DNA from: Paramacrobiotus richtersi
Taxonomy: Eukaryota > Tardigrada > Eutardigrada > Parachela > Macrobiotidae
Length of the DNA: 37,048 nucleotides
NCBI GenBank assembly: GCA_034698045.1
Contig: JAQGAU010000162.1
Span: 1-37,048 of the forward strand
Direction: 5' to 3'
Numbering within the stretch: position 1 is the first letter of the stretch; each line of letters opens with the position of its first letter. Under the pieces are notes generated by a model. That model searched no databases. It was not told the DNA's origin and saw only the letters and a program-made list of their open reading frames with translations. Below, piece by piece: positions 1 through 11,057 of the stretch. The position numbers and the translations under genes are program-made.

Positions 1-81
1 AAAAAGTCAGACAAATGACAAAGTCGAGGACTAATAAATAAAAAAGTCAGGGAAGTGACAAAAGCCGATGGCTAATAAATT
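1..81. repeat. tandem duplication, about 40 bp unit
   Basis: Two adjacent imperfect copies of about 40 bp each begin with AAAAAGTCAG (at 1 and 41) and end with CTAATAAAT. The window starts inside or at the edge of this array, so more units may lie to the left. No function is apparent. Confidence 0.8.
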
Positions 82-885
82 TTTGAAATCGCAGGCTCGT
101 CAGTGGTTTGGTCACCATCAACCGTGTAATCCACCGATTTGAAAGACAATGCGAAAAGAAAGACTGACGATGATTTGGTGGACTGACGAGACGAAGCGCT
201 ACTAACCACACCATTTGATGATTACTGCTGGACGGAAGCCAGTTTGATGTTTACTAACAAGGAGGATGAAACCTACCGGAAGTGGAATCGGAGGATCGAT
301 TCATCTCACACCGTGGCATGTCAGATGGGCCGTACTATCGTACAGGAGGACGGAGTGGCGTAGATACGTTTCTCTCTCTTCTGTTTACTTTTTCGTGTTA
401 AAGCCTGTTGAATGACGTACGACGATGCGAGACGGTAGCAATTTTTGAATTAACACAGTTGCCTATGGCGTTTGAATAACCGGGATCGAGAGTGTAATTT
501 TTACCGATTCATTAACACGGGAATTTGCCAGCTTGATGCCGCATTTATCTAGACGGTTTTGTGTAGCATTGGGTTGTGTTCAGCGCATTGATTCAGATAA
601 AAGTCACCTTTTTAGACATCAGTTTGCGTGAGTGTTCATACAGCATAGATCTTACTGGGAGGTGTGGGTTCCCCGACACAGTGTAACATAAACACTATCC
701 TCCGAAGATTAGGGCACGCGAATGGATGTTCGCCCCCAAGAGGTTTAAGTAATTGGTTAATGTTGGCTTATTTCTTTTTCTTGTGGCTCTTGTCAGCTGT
801 GGATTACGTTTAACTCTGTCAGATTTATTACAAGGTACTGGTCTTTTGCACCAGTATTGCGCAAATAATTATTTTCGTGATGCAA

Positions 886-938
886 GGTACGATCTCCCAA
901 AAAATCCTCTCTGGTACGATCCCCCAAAAAATCCAGAA
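886..938. repeat. 27-bp tandem pair
   Basis: Two neighbouring copies share GGTACGAT followed by CCCAAAAAATCC, at 886 and 913. Three differences or fewer separate the shared parts. This looks like a local duplication and no gene is affected. Confidence 0.7.
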
Positions 939-3049
939 ACGTAGAGGCAGGAATTGCGTGCCAGGACGTAGAGCGGCATAAGACCACGGACGAAGACCGA
1001 ACCTTCCGTGTTTATAAGGAATTAATTGATCGAATTTACTGGTCGCTTCTGGCACTTATACGTAGGTTGCTGCAACCGTTCAAAATAAACTTGTGTACCA
1101 ACTGAGCCAGACCTATGGAATTCTTTTCACTGGAGCACAACACTTAAGGGGACATTCAGGTCGTCAAACCGGAACTGGTTTTCAAACTGATGTTGCCACT
1201 ATACGGACGCAAGCAGTATACAACACTCATACAATGCCATTAAGGCTAGTATCCGGCCATTTCGGACCCTTCGCGCCGGAACGTTTTCTGTTGTTGACTT
1301 ACAGGGTATAAAATACTATTGTGTTTACTCTTATAAAGAAATGATTACTATAGAACTACGAAAAAACGGTTTGTGCGCGCAGTTACGGGTTCGCGCGCTA
1401 TACCGGCAAAAAGTTTAAACACAAATGTGGGTATGAAAAAGCCAGTTTTGGTCCAATTTGCAAGGGGATTAATTCAGTAGATGCGTATTCGGATAACAAA
1501 CATTCTGACGTCAAAAAAGCTTATAAATTATTTTTTTTAAATTTGTAGGAATTTTTCAAAATATTCAAATCGTTATAACTTTCTAACCGGATAACATATA
1601 CGGGCCATTTTGGTTCAGAATGAGCGCAATTGCTAGTTGTATTTTGTTAAATGTCTAAATTTCAAATTGGAGCAATGTGCGCTTTTTAAAGCCACAAATT
1701 GTCAACATATGCTTTACGGAGAAAACTCCGTTCTTGTGCTGTGTACGGATCAGGCAGGCACACTAGAAACAATACAGTGCAGACGCAAGAGATCCTGTTC
1801 CAGATCAGCCGTGCGATCGGGTCACTTGTTTGAACAGTATGTCAAGTAATTATTGCACAGCATTACCGCTGCAAAGCCATAAAAGTCGGCTGCCAAATGT
1901 ATTTTGGAACCATCCACAATCGAACCACAATGCTGCCCAGTGGGCATCATAATAGACTTTATTTCTAGAACTAAACACTGCACTGGATAAATGCCTACAA
2001 TTGACGATCTTTTTATAAGTTACACGTGAGTACATTGTAATAACTGCAACTGATCTGTGAGCTTAAATTTATGCAATAAGGTTCTGTTCTTCAGTTTGTT
2101 TGTTCAAAAATGAAAACACATTGATTGTAAGCTTATTAACGTTTGGAAAGCCGTAGTAAATTAAGCGTAAAAATATGGGTGTATACTATATAGTGATTCT
2201 TATGTAAGCATATGTAGATCACGGCAAATACGGTATGAATAACAAATAGTGAATAAACTATATTTAAAACTGTGGTATGCTTATAAGTTATGACGATTAT
2301 ACATAGTACCAAAGTATATGTATAAATAGTACCATGCATGATGCAGCCAACAGCGCGGCGTAGGAGACAGTTCATTACGGGCAGCGTGCCATGTACGCAA
2401 AGTTGCGCGCCAGACAGGTAGACTGCACTGGCACTGACCAGCCAGCGGAGGCCACAGTGAGTAGAACTGTAGTTGGCCGACGTGACCATTTTACGTACGT
2501 AAGGGCGGCAGGCCGTAGCAAGTACAGTCATGCTATTTGGTGGTAACATATGAAACGGACGCTCAGTGCACTGTTTCTTTTGCAGATAGGAGCACCAACA
2601 GTTATGAACATTGCGCATCTAGTGAAAATTTGAAATATCGATAGTGTATTGTGTTGTTGTAAGTTTTAGTAGGATTCAGGAAACGAAATGTGCATGTAAG
2701 GCAAGTAAAGGAGCGGAGATCAAAGCAGCAATAAGCTTGCTCACACTATACATATGCCGATTAAACAACACTACTTCCACTTTTATATAAGGTTTTTCAA
2801 ATTTTTACTCGCTTTAAAGACTGTATTACAGTAATGACCAGTGCAGTGCAATTAGAGGCACAGTTCAGTCAAAGGCACAAATTGCGGGCAATCTTTGGTA
2901 ACTGTGCAAACACGTGCATCTCACACAAAGCCGCTACACATTCACAAACAGGCGTACAGTGATTCTTTGCGGCAGCAGCCACATATAAGATTGGCGGGTA
3001 GTTTTTCGCCGCTTACACTTCGCAATTTTCTGCGAATTTTTGTTTACAT

Positions 3050-3074
3050 CACATGTTTTCGCGAAAAACATGTG
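3050..3074. repeat. short near-perfect palindrome
   Basis: CACATGTTTT at 3050-3059 is mirrored by AAAAACATGTG across a CGCG centre. A second small stem, TTCGCA...TGCGAA, lies just upstream (3019-3036). Confidence 0.7.
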
Positions 3075-3681
3075 TAGGTAGAAGATAAAACGCTTTATCA
3101 GCTGGAGAAACTCAAATTTTTTGAATTAATGACAGGAGTTTCCCCTTAAGAGTAAAAAGATGGAATTACGTTGTCCTTTTATCCGTCTGTGCGCAGAATG
3201 AGCAGCTGTTGCGTAATATGGTCATACAGTTTTGACAGAGATGCCCAGTCACAACTCTCGTTTCCTATCCAATGTGTTTGAACGATATTGCAATAAATGC
3301 GTATAAATTTGATTATGATTCAAAAACCAGTTCCAGATGGAACGGATAGCTGTGGATTTTTAAATGAATTTTATAACTGATGAAAACGGAGCAGTAGAAA
3401 ACTCATTTTTACACCATTCTAGTGGATTTTCCTGTGTTTCGGGCATGTGAATATAACTTGTCATGGTGTCAAAATATGGTGCACAGTATTCCGCATCAGC
3501 TTAGTACGACAGTCGAACAGACTTTTGTCTGCAATTAAAGAAATCCGAAAACGCTTCTTCCATTTTGTCGGAATAATTCAACAATAACCAATACTTGATG
3601 TTCACCAATTATTTATAACAAGATTTCATAATCCGCTGCATGTCAAAGCGAAATTCATGCATTTCATGAGTTTTTTGTGAG

Positions 3682-4180
3682 TTAATTGACATCCTCTATG
3701 CTGGTTACGGTTGCCACTTCGTTAATAGTCCTCAAGTGCGTTCCATTAATGTCCACGACATTCCACGCATTTCCTGGACGATTGGGCATAAAGTACTGCG
3801 CCCATAACTTATTTCCAGTGTACTTACCCAGTGTGGCAGTGTCAAGTGTCCAGTCCAGCGTACAGTTCCAGTACAGATGAACGTGCCACCGAAGTTGGCC
3901 GTACGCCGAAGGGGTTCGTTGCGTTTTTGATGAATCAGCCTGAAGTCGGATACGCTGATGCGGTAAATTCCTGCTAACTGCTTGATAACCAAGGCGCTTC
4001 GGGTCTCGAAATCACTGACATCAAACCGCACAAAACTACCCTGGATTGCTCCGCTCAGCGCGTGTACAGTATATGGGCACGTCCGGGTTGGCCTTTAATA
4101 GGCCCTCGAACATGGATGATATTTCCGAATTGCACCATTGTCTAAGATCGGAGTCCGATTTTAGACTCGGGTGCAATTCG
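3682..4180 (-). pseudogene. decayed inverted copy of the C-terminal part of the 5.7-7.7 kb gene
   Basis: Reading the minus strand from about 4180 down to the stop at 3682-3684, three segments match the last ~150 codons of the plus-strand gene that ends at 7726. They lie in different frames. One contains QLAGIYRISVSDF (QLAGIYHISVSDW in the other copy). Another contains WAQYFMPNRPGNAW and INGTHLRTINEV followed by the stop. A third shows VRGPIKGQ where the other copy has VGGPIEGQ. At least two frameshifts and a small deletion (relative to about 7290-7340) interrupt it. At the nucleotide level the last ~130 bp are still very similar to 7590-7726. The copies face opposite directions about 3.5 kb apart. 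I see no N-terminal part of this copy; it stops at the hairpin at 4126-4183. This is a dead duplicate fragment rather than a gene. Confidence 0.8.
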
Positions 4181-4183
4181 GAA
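4126..4183. repeat. long quasi-palindrome at the end of the inverted pseudogene
   Basis: Arms of about 27 bp read outward from a 1-2 bp centre near 4154. The left arm begins CCGAATTGCACC and the right arm ends GGTGCAATTCGG, with CTAAGATCGGA facing TCCGATTTTAG at the centre. A few mismatches separate the arms. Each arm resembles the segment around 7275-7305 of the intact-direction copy, so one arm is an inverted duplicate of gene sequence. Confidence 0.8.
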
Positions 4184-5674
4184 AAGGCCCAAGCCGTGAT
4201 GTGGGCAGCGGTTTTGGTGGGTTCCGAATTTCGAATGTTTTTTAACGCCAGCGCACGTAACAATTGTCAGCATATATGGATCCTGTGCAGAAAGGGTGGC
4301 TCTATTGTGTTTCCAGTGCCCTCTCTGCCTCTATCACCCAACGGCTGCAAAAAAACAGGCGCATTGTATCGCCCAATTCAAAAAGTGTTAGCTCTACTGT
4401 GCTCTTTAAATTCAATAAAACTTGGCTATGAAGATATCAGTGGAAAGAGAAAAACATTCAGCACGTTCTGACACGGAACCAGCCACTTTGGTTACATGCT
4501 GCTCACTCAGTGCATATTTGAAATGTTTGAATGCTTATAACGTTTTTGCTTATGACGATACCTCGCAGCTGAAACTGGGTCTAGAAGAAGTTGTTTTGTA
4601 CACCAGCAATGTTGCAAACAATTGCCCATGCACTGGGCCTGCATGCGCAAGACATTCAGCTTTACAATGGTGTGCTGCGATCCTTTCTGCGCCCTTTGCC
4701 CACTGAGCTATTCATCAACCAATGAAAAAACTTCGGGACATAAAGATGAATGAGAAAGTTCGTTTGAATTGGGCTAGCGACAGCTCATTCGATGTCATTT
4801 TTTCCAGAAAGCCGATCTACCGAAACATACCAATAGTAAACTTCAAATGTTGCAGCACAAATCCTTTTGAAAAAGCGTTTTTCGAGTATAATTCATCGCC
4901 AGCTTATCGCATTGAAGTTTTGACTCGGTAAATAAGCTTTCTGGCCCGAACAACGTTCTTTTATTGACTATTTACATACTGTTCGAAATTTTTTCGAATC
5001 GATATTAGATTTCAAAGTAGTAAAATCGTGTTGCTGGAAAACGCCGTGTAAAGTCAGTGAAGCTTCTCTGGTCAGTCGATGGTTGTGTCTGGCCTGGCTG
5101 ACCACACTGCGCGCTACAATCTCTGAACAGACAAAGGGCGCATCAGAGAGAGGCAAGGAGAGCAAACAGTGTAACCGCTCGGCGGATCTTTGTGCACTTT
5201 GAGCTGGCTTGTGGTCAGCCGGTTGGTAATTTTGTGCTTTACTGCAGCTGGAGACAGACTTTACGTTCCGGTAATTTATTTTTTGTAGAAATAAAAAGCA
5301 GAAGACTGTCAGGTTACTTAAACGGGGTATGGTACAATGACTTGAGCATCTAAAATTGGAAAGAAATGGCAAAACTGACAAAAACTGGAAGTGCTATATG
5401 ATGGGGATGTATAGATTTCTGTATTGTTTACATCCTCGATACTGAAGACCAGATAAACGGGATGTAATAAACCAGTACGATGTATTTCCCACAAATCTTT
5501 CTGACCTGGGCGCGAGTTCAACAATCGGTCTTCAACGCCTTCTTTTACTGCTAAGATCAAACTTTGGGATGCGGATTATGTTCACCACATTCAGTCATTC
5601 ATCAACCAGCAAACCGGTAATTCAAAGGCCGAATCCTCCCGATTCCGTTCAAGTGGATTCGACTGGAATATCAC
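4184..5674. other. no confidently assigned gene
   Basis: Open frames at 4422-4706 (94 codons) and 4722-4931 (69 codons, plus strand) and 4968-5381 (137 codons, minus strand) show no recognisable motifs. They could be upstream, decayed parts of the gene at 5675-7726 or chance frames. A further frame at 5569-5820 overlaps the start of that gene in another phase and may hold a frameshifted piece of it. Confidence 0.4.
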
Positions 5675-7726
5675 ATGGAACGTGTTCATGCCAAGCCAGC
5701 GAAAAGCCAGTGGCGTTCAGTAAGAAATTTCCCACGGACGGTTTCGTTTCGGATACCATGTGCCTCGCTCGATACTTGCGAAGGTATGAAGAAACAATTC
5801 CAGAGGGAAATTTCAGCTGATGATACGAATGTCCAGCTGACTTTTGCTTCTGATATTCCTGAACCTAAAGAAATCTCGTTGTGCTTTAGCGGTCAGCAGA
5901 TTCGTAACACACCAACTTTTAGACTCATTAGCGAACAACTAAATGGATACGAAACTGTTTACGTTGAGCACGCCGATTACTATGCCCTTGTAATATGAGC
6001 TGACAATCAAAACCATTAACAGCGTAACAGAAACAGACGAATTTATCGACAATGATCAACTTCACCGGCTGGTGACGACTTTAGTGCCGAGTTTCTATCA
6101 TAACGTGACATCCGCGGGAATCTTCACCGCAGACATGTGGAGGGCAACGTACTGGACCGACAAACACACGCGACCTGACCAGAAAGCCCACAATCTGCAA
6201 GAGCTGTTCGGTACCGGAATGGACTGGCTGCAGGAAACAGCGAAAGGCGACATGATGGAGGCTCTGGGAGCTTTCGGTCACGCTTCATCTGTCGTGGACT
6301 CGCTTGTTCATCTGCAATCACGAGACCGCGAACTACAGTGGGACCTCGGAAAACGCATCGCCAGACCGACGATGTTGTATTGTGTGGAGATCAGCACGTT
6401 AGACGACAGACAGATCTGTAATGTGACTGTACGGTTACGTAAAGGCCGGGCAGACTATGTTGTCAACGCAGTCCCTCTTCAGTCTGCCAGAAGTCTGACA
6501 GGTAAAATTACCCAGAGTGGTGGGATTTTGTACGGATACTTTCCTTATTATATCTTTCGAATTCATTACTTCGAGAATCTTCCGCACGGTTGTATAATTA
6601 AGAAATCGATTACTTTTCCCAAAGGGAACCGTATAACGTCTGAAGATGTAGGGCAGACATGCACACGGCCAGATACCATTCTCTCGAACTCAAAAGCCAC
6701 GTTGCATGGCTGATCCGGGAGGCTGATACTCTGTGGCCACTGAATCACACGCTGATTGCCGCTACTGTACGAAGTATGCTGGATGGTGTATCGGTCTGCC
6801 AAGTGAAGCAGGCTACCGCGACAACAAATTCATTCGGCGAAATGTCACTGTTCCTTCTAAAAAGAACTGGTCTGCAGTTGGCGGTTACCTTCGAGGTGGC
6901 AGGATACTACCCAATCACACACCAACATGTCCAGCTCGATAGAAATTCAGATGCATTTACTGCATTCATGGAGCCTTTATTGTTCATTTCCAGGCGCTTT
7001 ACCGGATCAGGAACAGCAACAAGAAAGTCTTGCGACTTCTCAAAGTACCGGACCGCTCCGCAAGGGGCGAAATTAGATTTTCGGACCGATATGAGCAGTC
7101 ACAGGCGGACTGTGGCAGAAAGTGTTATGACGTCGGCAGGTGGTATTTGGAGCGTGACCCTTCCCGGAGGGCATTACACGGTGACCGCATCCAAGAGTAG
7201 CTACATAACGGTGACTTTCACAGAGATCGTTACTGACGGGAAAAGCAGACAGTATGACGTGATGGGACTGTCACCGATCTTAAACGATGTCGGAATTCGA
7301 ATTGTATCACTAGGAGGTGATCAGTCTCGGACTTTTCACCTGACCATCCATGTTGGAGGACCCATTGAAGGCCAGTCCGAACGCGCCCACACACACGTCC
7401 AAGCCCAGTCCATCCTGGGTAGTGTGGTACGGTACGAAGTTAATTGGTGGGATATCAACAGCATCTTGATTGAGAAGCAACTGGCCGGCATCTACCACAT
7501 TAGCGTATCCGACTGGCATTTGATTACTAAAGGTTGCAATGGAACCTTGTGGGATATGGCGAACTCTGGTGCCACCGTTCAGCTGTACACTGGCAATAAG
7601 TTATGGGCGCAGTATTTCATGCCCAATCGTCCGGGCAATGCGTGGAGTGTGGCGGAAATCAATGGAACGCACCTAAAGACAATCAACGAAGTTATTACTG
7701 CTGCCAGCGTTTTTGATGTTAATTAA
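5675..7726 (+). pseudogene. broken gene for a large beta-sandwich-rich, probably extracellular protein (carboxypeptidase-regulatory-like repeats plus C-terminal YfaP/DUF2135-like domain)
   Basis: Coding character is clear but lies in at least three frames. 5675-5998 carries DDTNVQLTFASDIPEP and NTPTFRLISEQLNGYETVYV. One base later the frame changes, without splice signals, and stays open for about 237 codons to 6713. A third frame runs 6644-7726. The last part shows two regulatory-like beta repeats: FEVAGYYPITHQHVQLDRN, then SAGGIWSVTLPGGHYTVTA with TFTEIVTDGK. About 150 residues resembling the C-terminal domain of YfaP/DUF2135-type proteins follow, with VGIRIV, QLAGIYHISVSDW, ANSGATVQLYTGN, INGTHLKTINEV and then the stop. 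Such domains usually sit in secreted or surface proteins with VWA domains, but I see no VWA domain here. The domain naming is from memory of pattern and is tentative. No signal peptide or start codon was found. Frameshifts and an inverted dead copy suggest a pseudogene, though missed introns or assembly indels could also explain the breaks. Confidence 0.55.
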
Positions 7727-8040
7727 TCCACTGCTTATGAAATGTATGCACAAACTCTGATGCCTATGAAATTTGTCCAAACTTGATTCGTTAATAATGG
7801 GTCTGCTAATTGTAGTTGTATTCATCCTGAAATATTGGCAAACTATTGGGCCGATCAGATCGCAAGCTGGTCATTTTTTTGGTTCTGTTGATTTCCGATC
7901 ATTGGGGTCCGTAAAACAGGCGGTCGAGTGGTATCAAAGAAGAGTGAGGGCCCCGAGAAAATGCCTTCGCTATGGCGTAGAAGATTATTAGTATTTTGCT
8001 AGATAGTGGATTCGATTGAAGTCAGTTTCTGTCCTTTCTT
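7727..8040. other. spacer, weak coding trace only
   Basis: A 72-codon frame (7773-7991) has a hydrophobic start and then a basic tail. It could be a leftover upstream part of the F-box-like remains that follow, but I recognise nothing in it. Confidence 0.3.
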
Positions 8041-8923
8041 TAGTCCGATTCCCTGCGAAAAGTGCTGCTTACGGCCGAAACGGAAGGTATCCCACCGAAA
8101 AACACGGCATCACACTTTCTACAAAGCAAGCGCAAGTTGTTAGAGTCTGGGTCCCAGTCGGAAACTGAGTTAGCAGCATCGCCACCAGAGGAAACCGATC
8201 CCGATTCTTCCACGGCACTCTGTGGCATTAAACGATTTTCCACTAATCTCCTGGCTTGCATCTTCAGACAGTATAGCAGCGCCTAGCAGTGCGGTTGCGC
8301 AAAGCGTGCTGCTTGGAATCTCTCACACGTTCACGTATCGTGCGCATGCACTACGAAAGCTGGATTCAGAACACCATGTCAGTGGCCAGCCTGCATCACG
8401 GCTGGACATTCCAGACCCGGATCATTCTAAACGCCGGCGTGGACGCCCCCGATGAGCCATTCCTGTGGGGTGGGCGTTTGTTCGGGGCTCTTGTCCGTCA
8501 GTGCCGACATCTCCTCGTGGAGACCTTGATCCTGGCCGATATCACGTGTATGATGACTGCTGCTAGAGGCGTCGGCTTCGCGATTATGACTGTTAGCTTG
8601 TTTTATCGAGGAGCTGAACAACATGACGGTTGCTTGCCGCAATCTATTGCTGCGTAATGTCAAGGTGAAATCTGCAGCCGTTATTCACCACTAAAGCAAC
8701 ATTTGTGCATATTGCGACCGCACGAACCAGTGGGTTGCTTTCTTTCAAGGATTTATGGAATCGGATGAATGACAACTTGTCCACTCTGGCCAAAACACAG
8801 TGGCAACAGTTATCAGATCGGATCACTGCAAGTCACCAGTGCCAGCAGCAAAAAATTGTTGATGTAAGTCAGCAGAATTCGTCAGTCAGCGGAATTTTGA
8901 TCGGGTGGAGGAATGTGCTGTAA
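8041..8923 (+). pseudogene. decayed F-box/LRR-like family gene (5' and middle part)
   Basis: Three overlapping frames together look like one protein. First comes an acidic Ser/Glu-rich linker (8062-8220; QSETELAASPPEETD). An F-box-like start follows, with FSTNLLACIFRQ near 8235 and LRLRKACCLE at 8289. The next part (8289-8657) includes TFQTRIILNAGVDAP and ALVRQCRHLLVETLILADIT, the regular leucine spacing expected of leucine-rich-repeat-like strands. A last frame (8705-8923) has DNLSTLAKTQWQQLSDRI. Stops and frame changes near 8285, 8655 and 8690-8770 have no good splice sites, so I call it a pseudogene. F-box proteins normally link substrates to SCF ubiquitin ligases. I link this to the expanded F-box/LRR-like family of tardigrades from memory. 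The gene at 30.6-32.2 kb appears to belong to the same broad family. Confidence 0.55.
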
Positions 8924-9055
8924 CAAGCAAGAGCATGCCTAACCGGCAAGATTAAGCCGCATTTTTGCTTGACAACCTTTCTTATAACTTAGAGCACGGA
9001 AAGAAGAGCTAACTGTGGACACATACATACTGTAATTTATTTTAAAATTATTCAC

Positions 9056-9211
9056 TCACAGTGGCAGCTCACTCCGATCGGAGCTTATCTTGGCCATACC
9101 ATTACAATGCACTTGCAGGTTCTCATCGAGAGGCAGAGCGGTGATCCACGAGATGGTGCGCATCATCACGGCCACGAGTTGACTGCGGCTGACCTGGACC
9201 GAAGCCACTCG
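9056..9211 (-). pseudogene. C-terminal exon-like fragment of an F-box/LRR-like paralogue, reverse orientation
   Basis: On the minus strand an acceptor (TTAGTTGCCAG) precedes a frame of about 50 codons with VASVQVSRSQLVAVMMRTIS, ITALPLDENLQVHCNGMAK and a TGA at 9056-9058. The first ~25 bp after the acceptor (CGAGTGGCTTCGG) match the start of the plus-strand exon at 9290. The two are therefore diverged paralogous exons placed head to head. No upstream minus-strand exons are recognisable beyond 9290. Confidence 0.45.
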
Positions 9212-9305
9212 CTGGCAACTAAGAGAACAATGAGATTGTTTACTCTATACATATAGAGTAAATAATCTCATTGTTCTTTTAATTATTAGCGAGCGGCTTC
9301 GCCTG
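9195..9305. repeat. inverted duplication, arms about 55 bp, centred near 9250
   Basis: The inner 26 bp of each arm are nearly identical (AGAACAATGAGATT, one mismatch, then TTTACTCTATA) around a 2-base centre CA. Further out the arms continue, more diverged, through an AG acceptor into exon-like sequence (CGAGTGGCTTCGG on the minus strand against CGAGCGGCTTCGC on the plus strand). Intron and exon start were copied together in opposite orientation. Confidence 0.85.
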
Positions 9306-9476
9306 GACACTTTGGATTTGAGGAAGCTGAGTAAACTCACTCTGCACAGTCTTGTTGCGTTGGAAAGTTCGAAATGCCTGACGGTTCCCCTTTCGTGGCA
9401 ATACGTCTTGGCTTGGTTCGTGAAATCGCAAAAATTCTGTTTTGTTCTTGGTGCGCAGGGTTGGCGGGACGGTTAA
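9290..9476 (+). pseudogene. LRR-like exon fragment of the F-box-like family
   Basis: After an acceptor (TTTAATTATTAG) a frame of 61 codons runs to the stop at 9474-9476. It has strong leucine periodicity (LRLDTLDLRKLSKLTLHSL) followed by WQYVLAWFVKSQKFCFVLG. This is the pattern of leucine-rich-repeat strands and probably continues the plus-strand F-box-like remains at 8041-8923. I see no donor or further exon, so it ends as a fragment. Confidence 0.5.
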
Positions 9477-11057
9477 ACCTTGAATGCCATTTCGCGATTC
9501 ATTAGACTGGGTCATCTGTCGTACATATGTGACTAATTTTACGTTATCTTTGTAAGCATTATTTTCTCTTTACCCGAGAGCGCTGGGCTAGGAAAGCTGA
9601 GGAAACTTAATGGCAGTAATCCGTTGAATGTAGAATTAAGACGCTAGATTTCTCATTTTCAGGGGGATGGTTCTGTTAAAATGAACATTTCCGGTAAAAA
9701 TAACATTTTGAACATCTGCGTATCTTGCGTATTGCGTATCGTGCATGTAACTGCAATACAGAACGTTATCGAAGGTAAACGGTTATTACGTAGCATACTT
9801 ATTTAAACGCAAGCATATTCACATAAATGCATACACAAACAAATGTGGACCAATGTAGAAATGTATGCAATGAAACTCAACACTGCAAACGAATGAATTG
9901 GTATAGCTGTGTCGAGTTTACCGTAGTCACAAGTGAGGCAACAGAGATTTATTTCAAGTACAATCACTGTCAATCAGCCATGCTGAATATTGTCGAGGGT
10001 ACGGTGTTCGCAGCTTTGGGTTCTGAAAAGCCGTTTGGCTGCAGGTACTGTATTTACGTACCCTGCCCTACCCAAACCAAACGAGACCAAACCGTACGCG
10101 GGAAAAAGACCGCAACCGTTTCCAGATGAAAGATCTAATAGTGCCATGGTGGTGCTGTTTGGTACACATAACCTGCTTGTCCGCTACATGTTGTGCAATT
10201 CCCTCTGGAAAACTGACCCATCGTAAACAATAATCAATAACATTGTGTTATAATGTGCAGTTTCCGGTTTCTTTACCTGTACTCTTTTCATCTTTTCCAA
10301 GTGTCCGAGGGCACAGAAATTCCGAATTCACATCTGTTATGTACCTACCTCACAATGTATTCCCCAGAAGTGCCGTTTGCGTCGACGGTTGCCCCCTAGG
10401 ATGCAGAAGCCCCCACCTGTGAATAAACACCACCAGTTATCTACCCTACACTGCTCTCAACAATTTATCGAAAGCTGTTTGATTAGGGAATTCTGTACTC
10501 TGTAACATATGTTATGCTAACAAGGTGACTGCATAAATTGTGATTCCTGTCGAGACCATCCCATCAACCTGATCCCTATATTTTGCTTTGGGAGCAGGCG
10601 CATGGGGTCGCTGCATCACAAGGCACACGTATTACATAAAAGCATGTCTGCGGGATCGTAAACGGCTCGGATCGGCTTTTCGCTTTTCAATGTGCACGTA
10701 GGTTTTTAAACTCACGTTAATTTTCCTAACCCGAACACCAGTACCGCTCGCTCCGTACCGCGTTTGACCTTTACTGTATAAGTGGGTAATCATAACGTAC
10801 GTATGAACGCCGACTGTTCGTGCGAAAAGCTTTACTTGAATGATTCACTTGTGCAGACCATATGGGTTTGAATTGGCTTTCTGATCTTGGTCTGATGTGA
10901 CAACAGCTTAAACGGTCTAAATAAACTATGCGCCGCTTAGGATAAGTTGCGGTTCTCGGAAATGTTGAATCGTCTAAATGACTTTTGAGTTTTTTCATAC
11001 ATAAGTACTTCCTGGTACAACGACGTCGTTTTATCGAGTATTTCTGGCAGGTGCATA
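9477..11057. other. intergenic with one weak cysteine-rich ORF
   Basis: Apart from the ORF at 9827-10129 nothing gene-like is seen. A small direct repeat of GCGTAT occurs three times at about 9718-9742. A possible acceptor (TTTCTGGCAG) sits 7 bp before the ATG at 11058 and may mark a 5' UTR exon of the receptor gene. Confidence 0.5.
9827..10129 (+). CDS. possible cysteine-rich exon (PAN/apple-like spacing), uncertain
   Basis: The 100-codon frame starts at an ATG and holds eleven cysteines. The early spacing CRNVCNETQHCKRMNW is the C-x3-C-x5-C plus aromatic pattern seen in PAN/apple-like modules of secreted proteins. There is no signal peptide, so it would be an internal exon or a remnant. 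It could equally be a chance frame. Flanking splice sites are not decisive. Confidence 0.2.
   Translation: MHTQTNVDQCRNVCNETQHCKRMNWYSCVEFTVVTSEATEIYFKYNHCQSAMLNIVEGTVFAALGSEKPFGCRYCIYVPCPTQTKRDQTVRGKKTATVSR

Larger units (their letters stand above)
82..3680. other. intergenic, no supported gene
   Basis: Open frames here are short, lack family-like motifs and often start at GTG or TTG. The longest is 160 codons on the minus strand (2136-2618); its second half is AT-rich Ile/Tyr/Val low-complexity and I do not trust it. Small structures seen are a 27-bp tandem pair near 886-938, a 12-bp palindrome near 2490 (TTACGTACGTAA), and a hairpin at 3050-3074 next to a 6-bp stem at 3019-3036. Confidence 0.5.

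Noticed and set aside
2136..2618. 160-codon minus-strand frame
   Set aside because: About one frame of this length is expected by chance in 37 kb. The second half is AT-rich Ile/Tyr/Val low-complexity and no motif is recognised.
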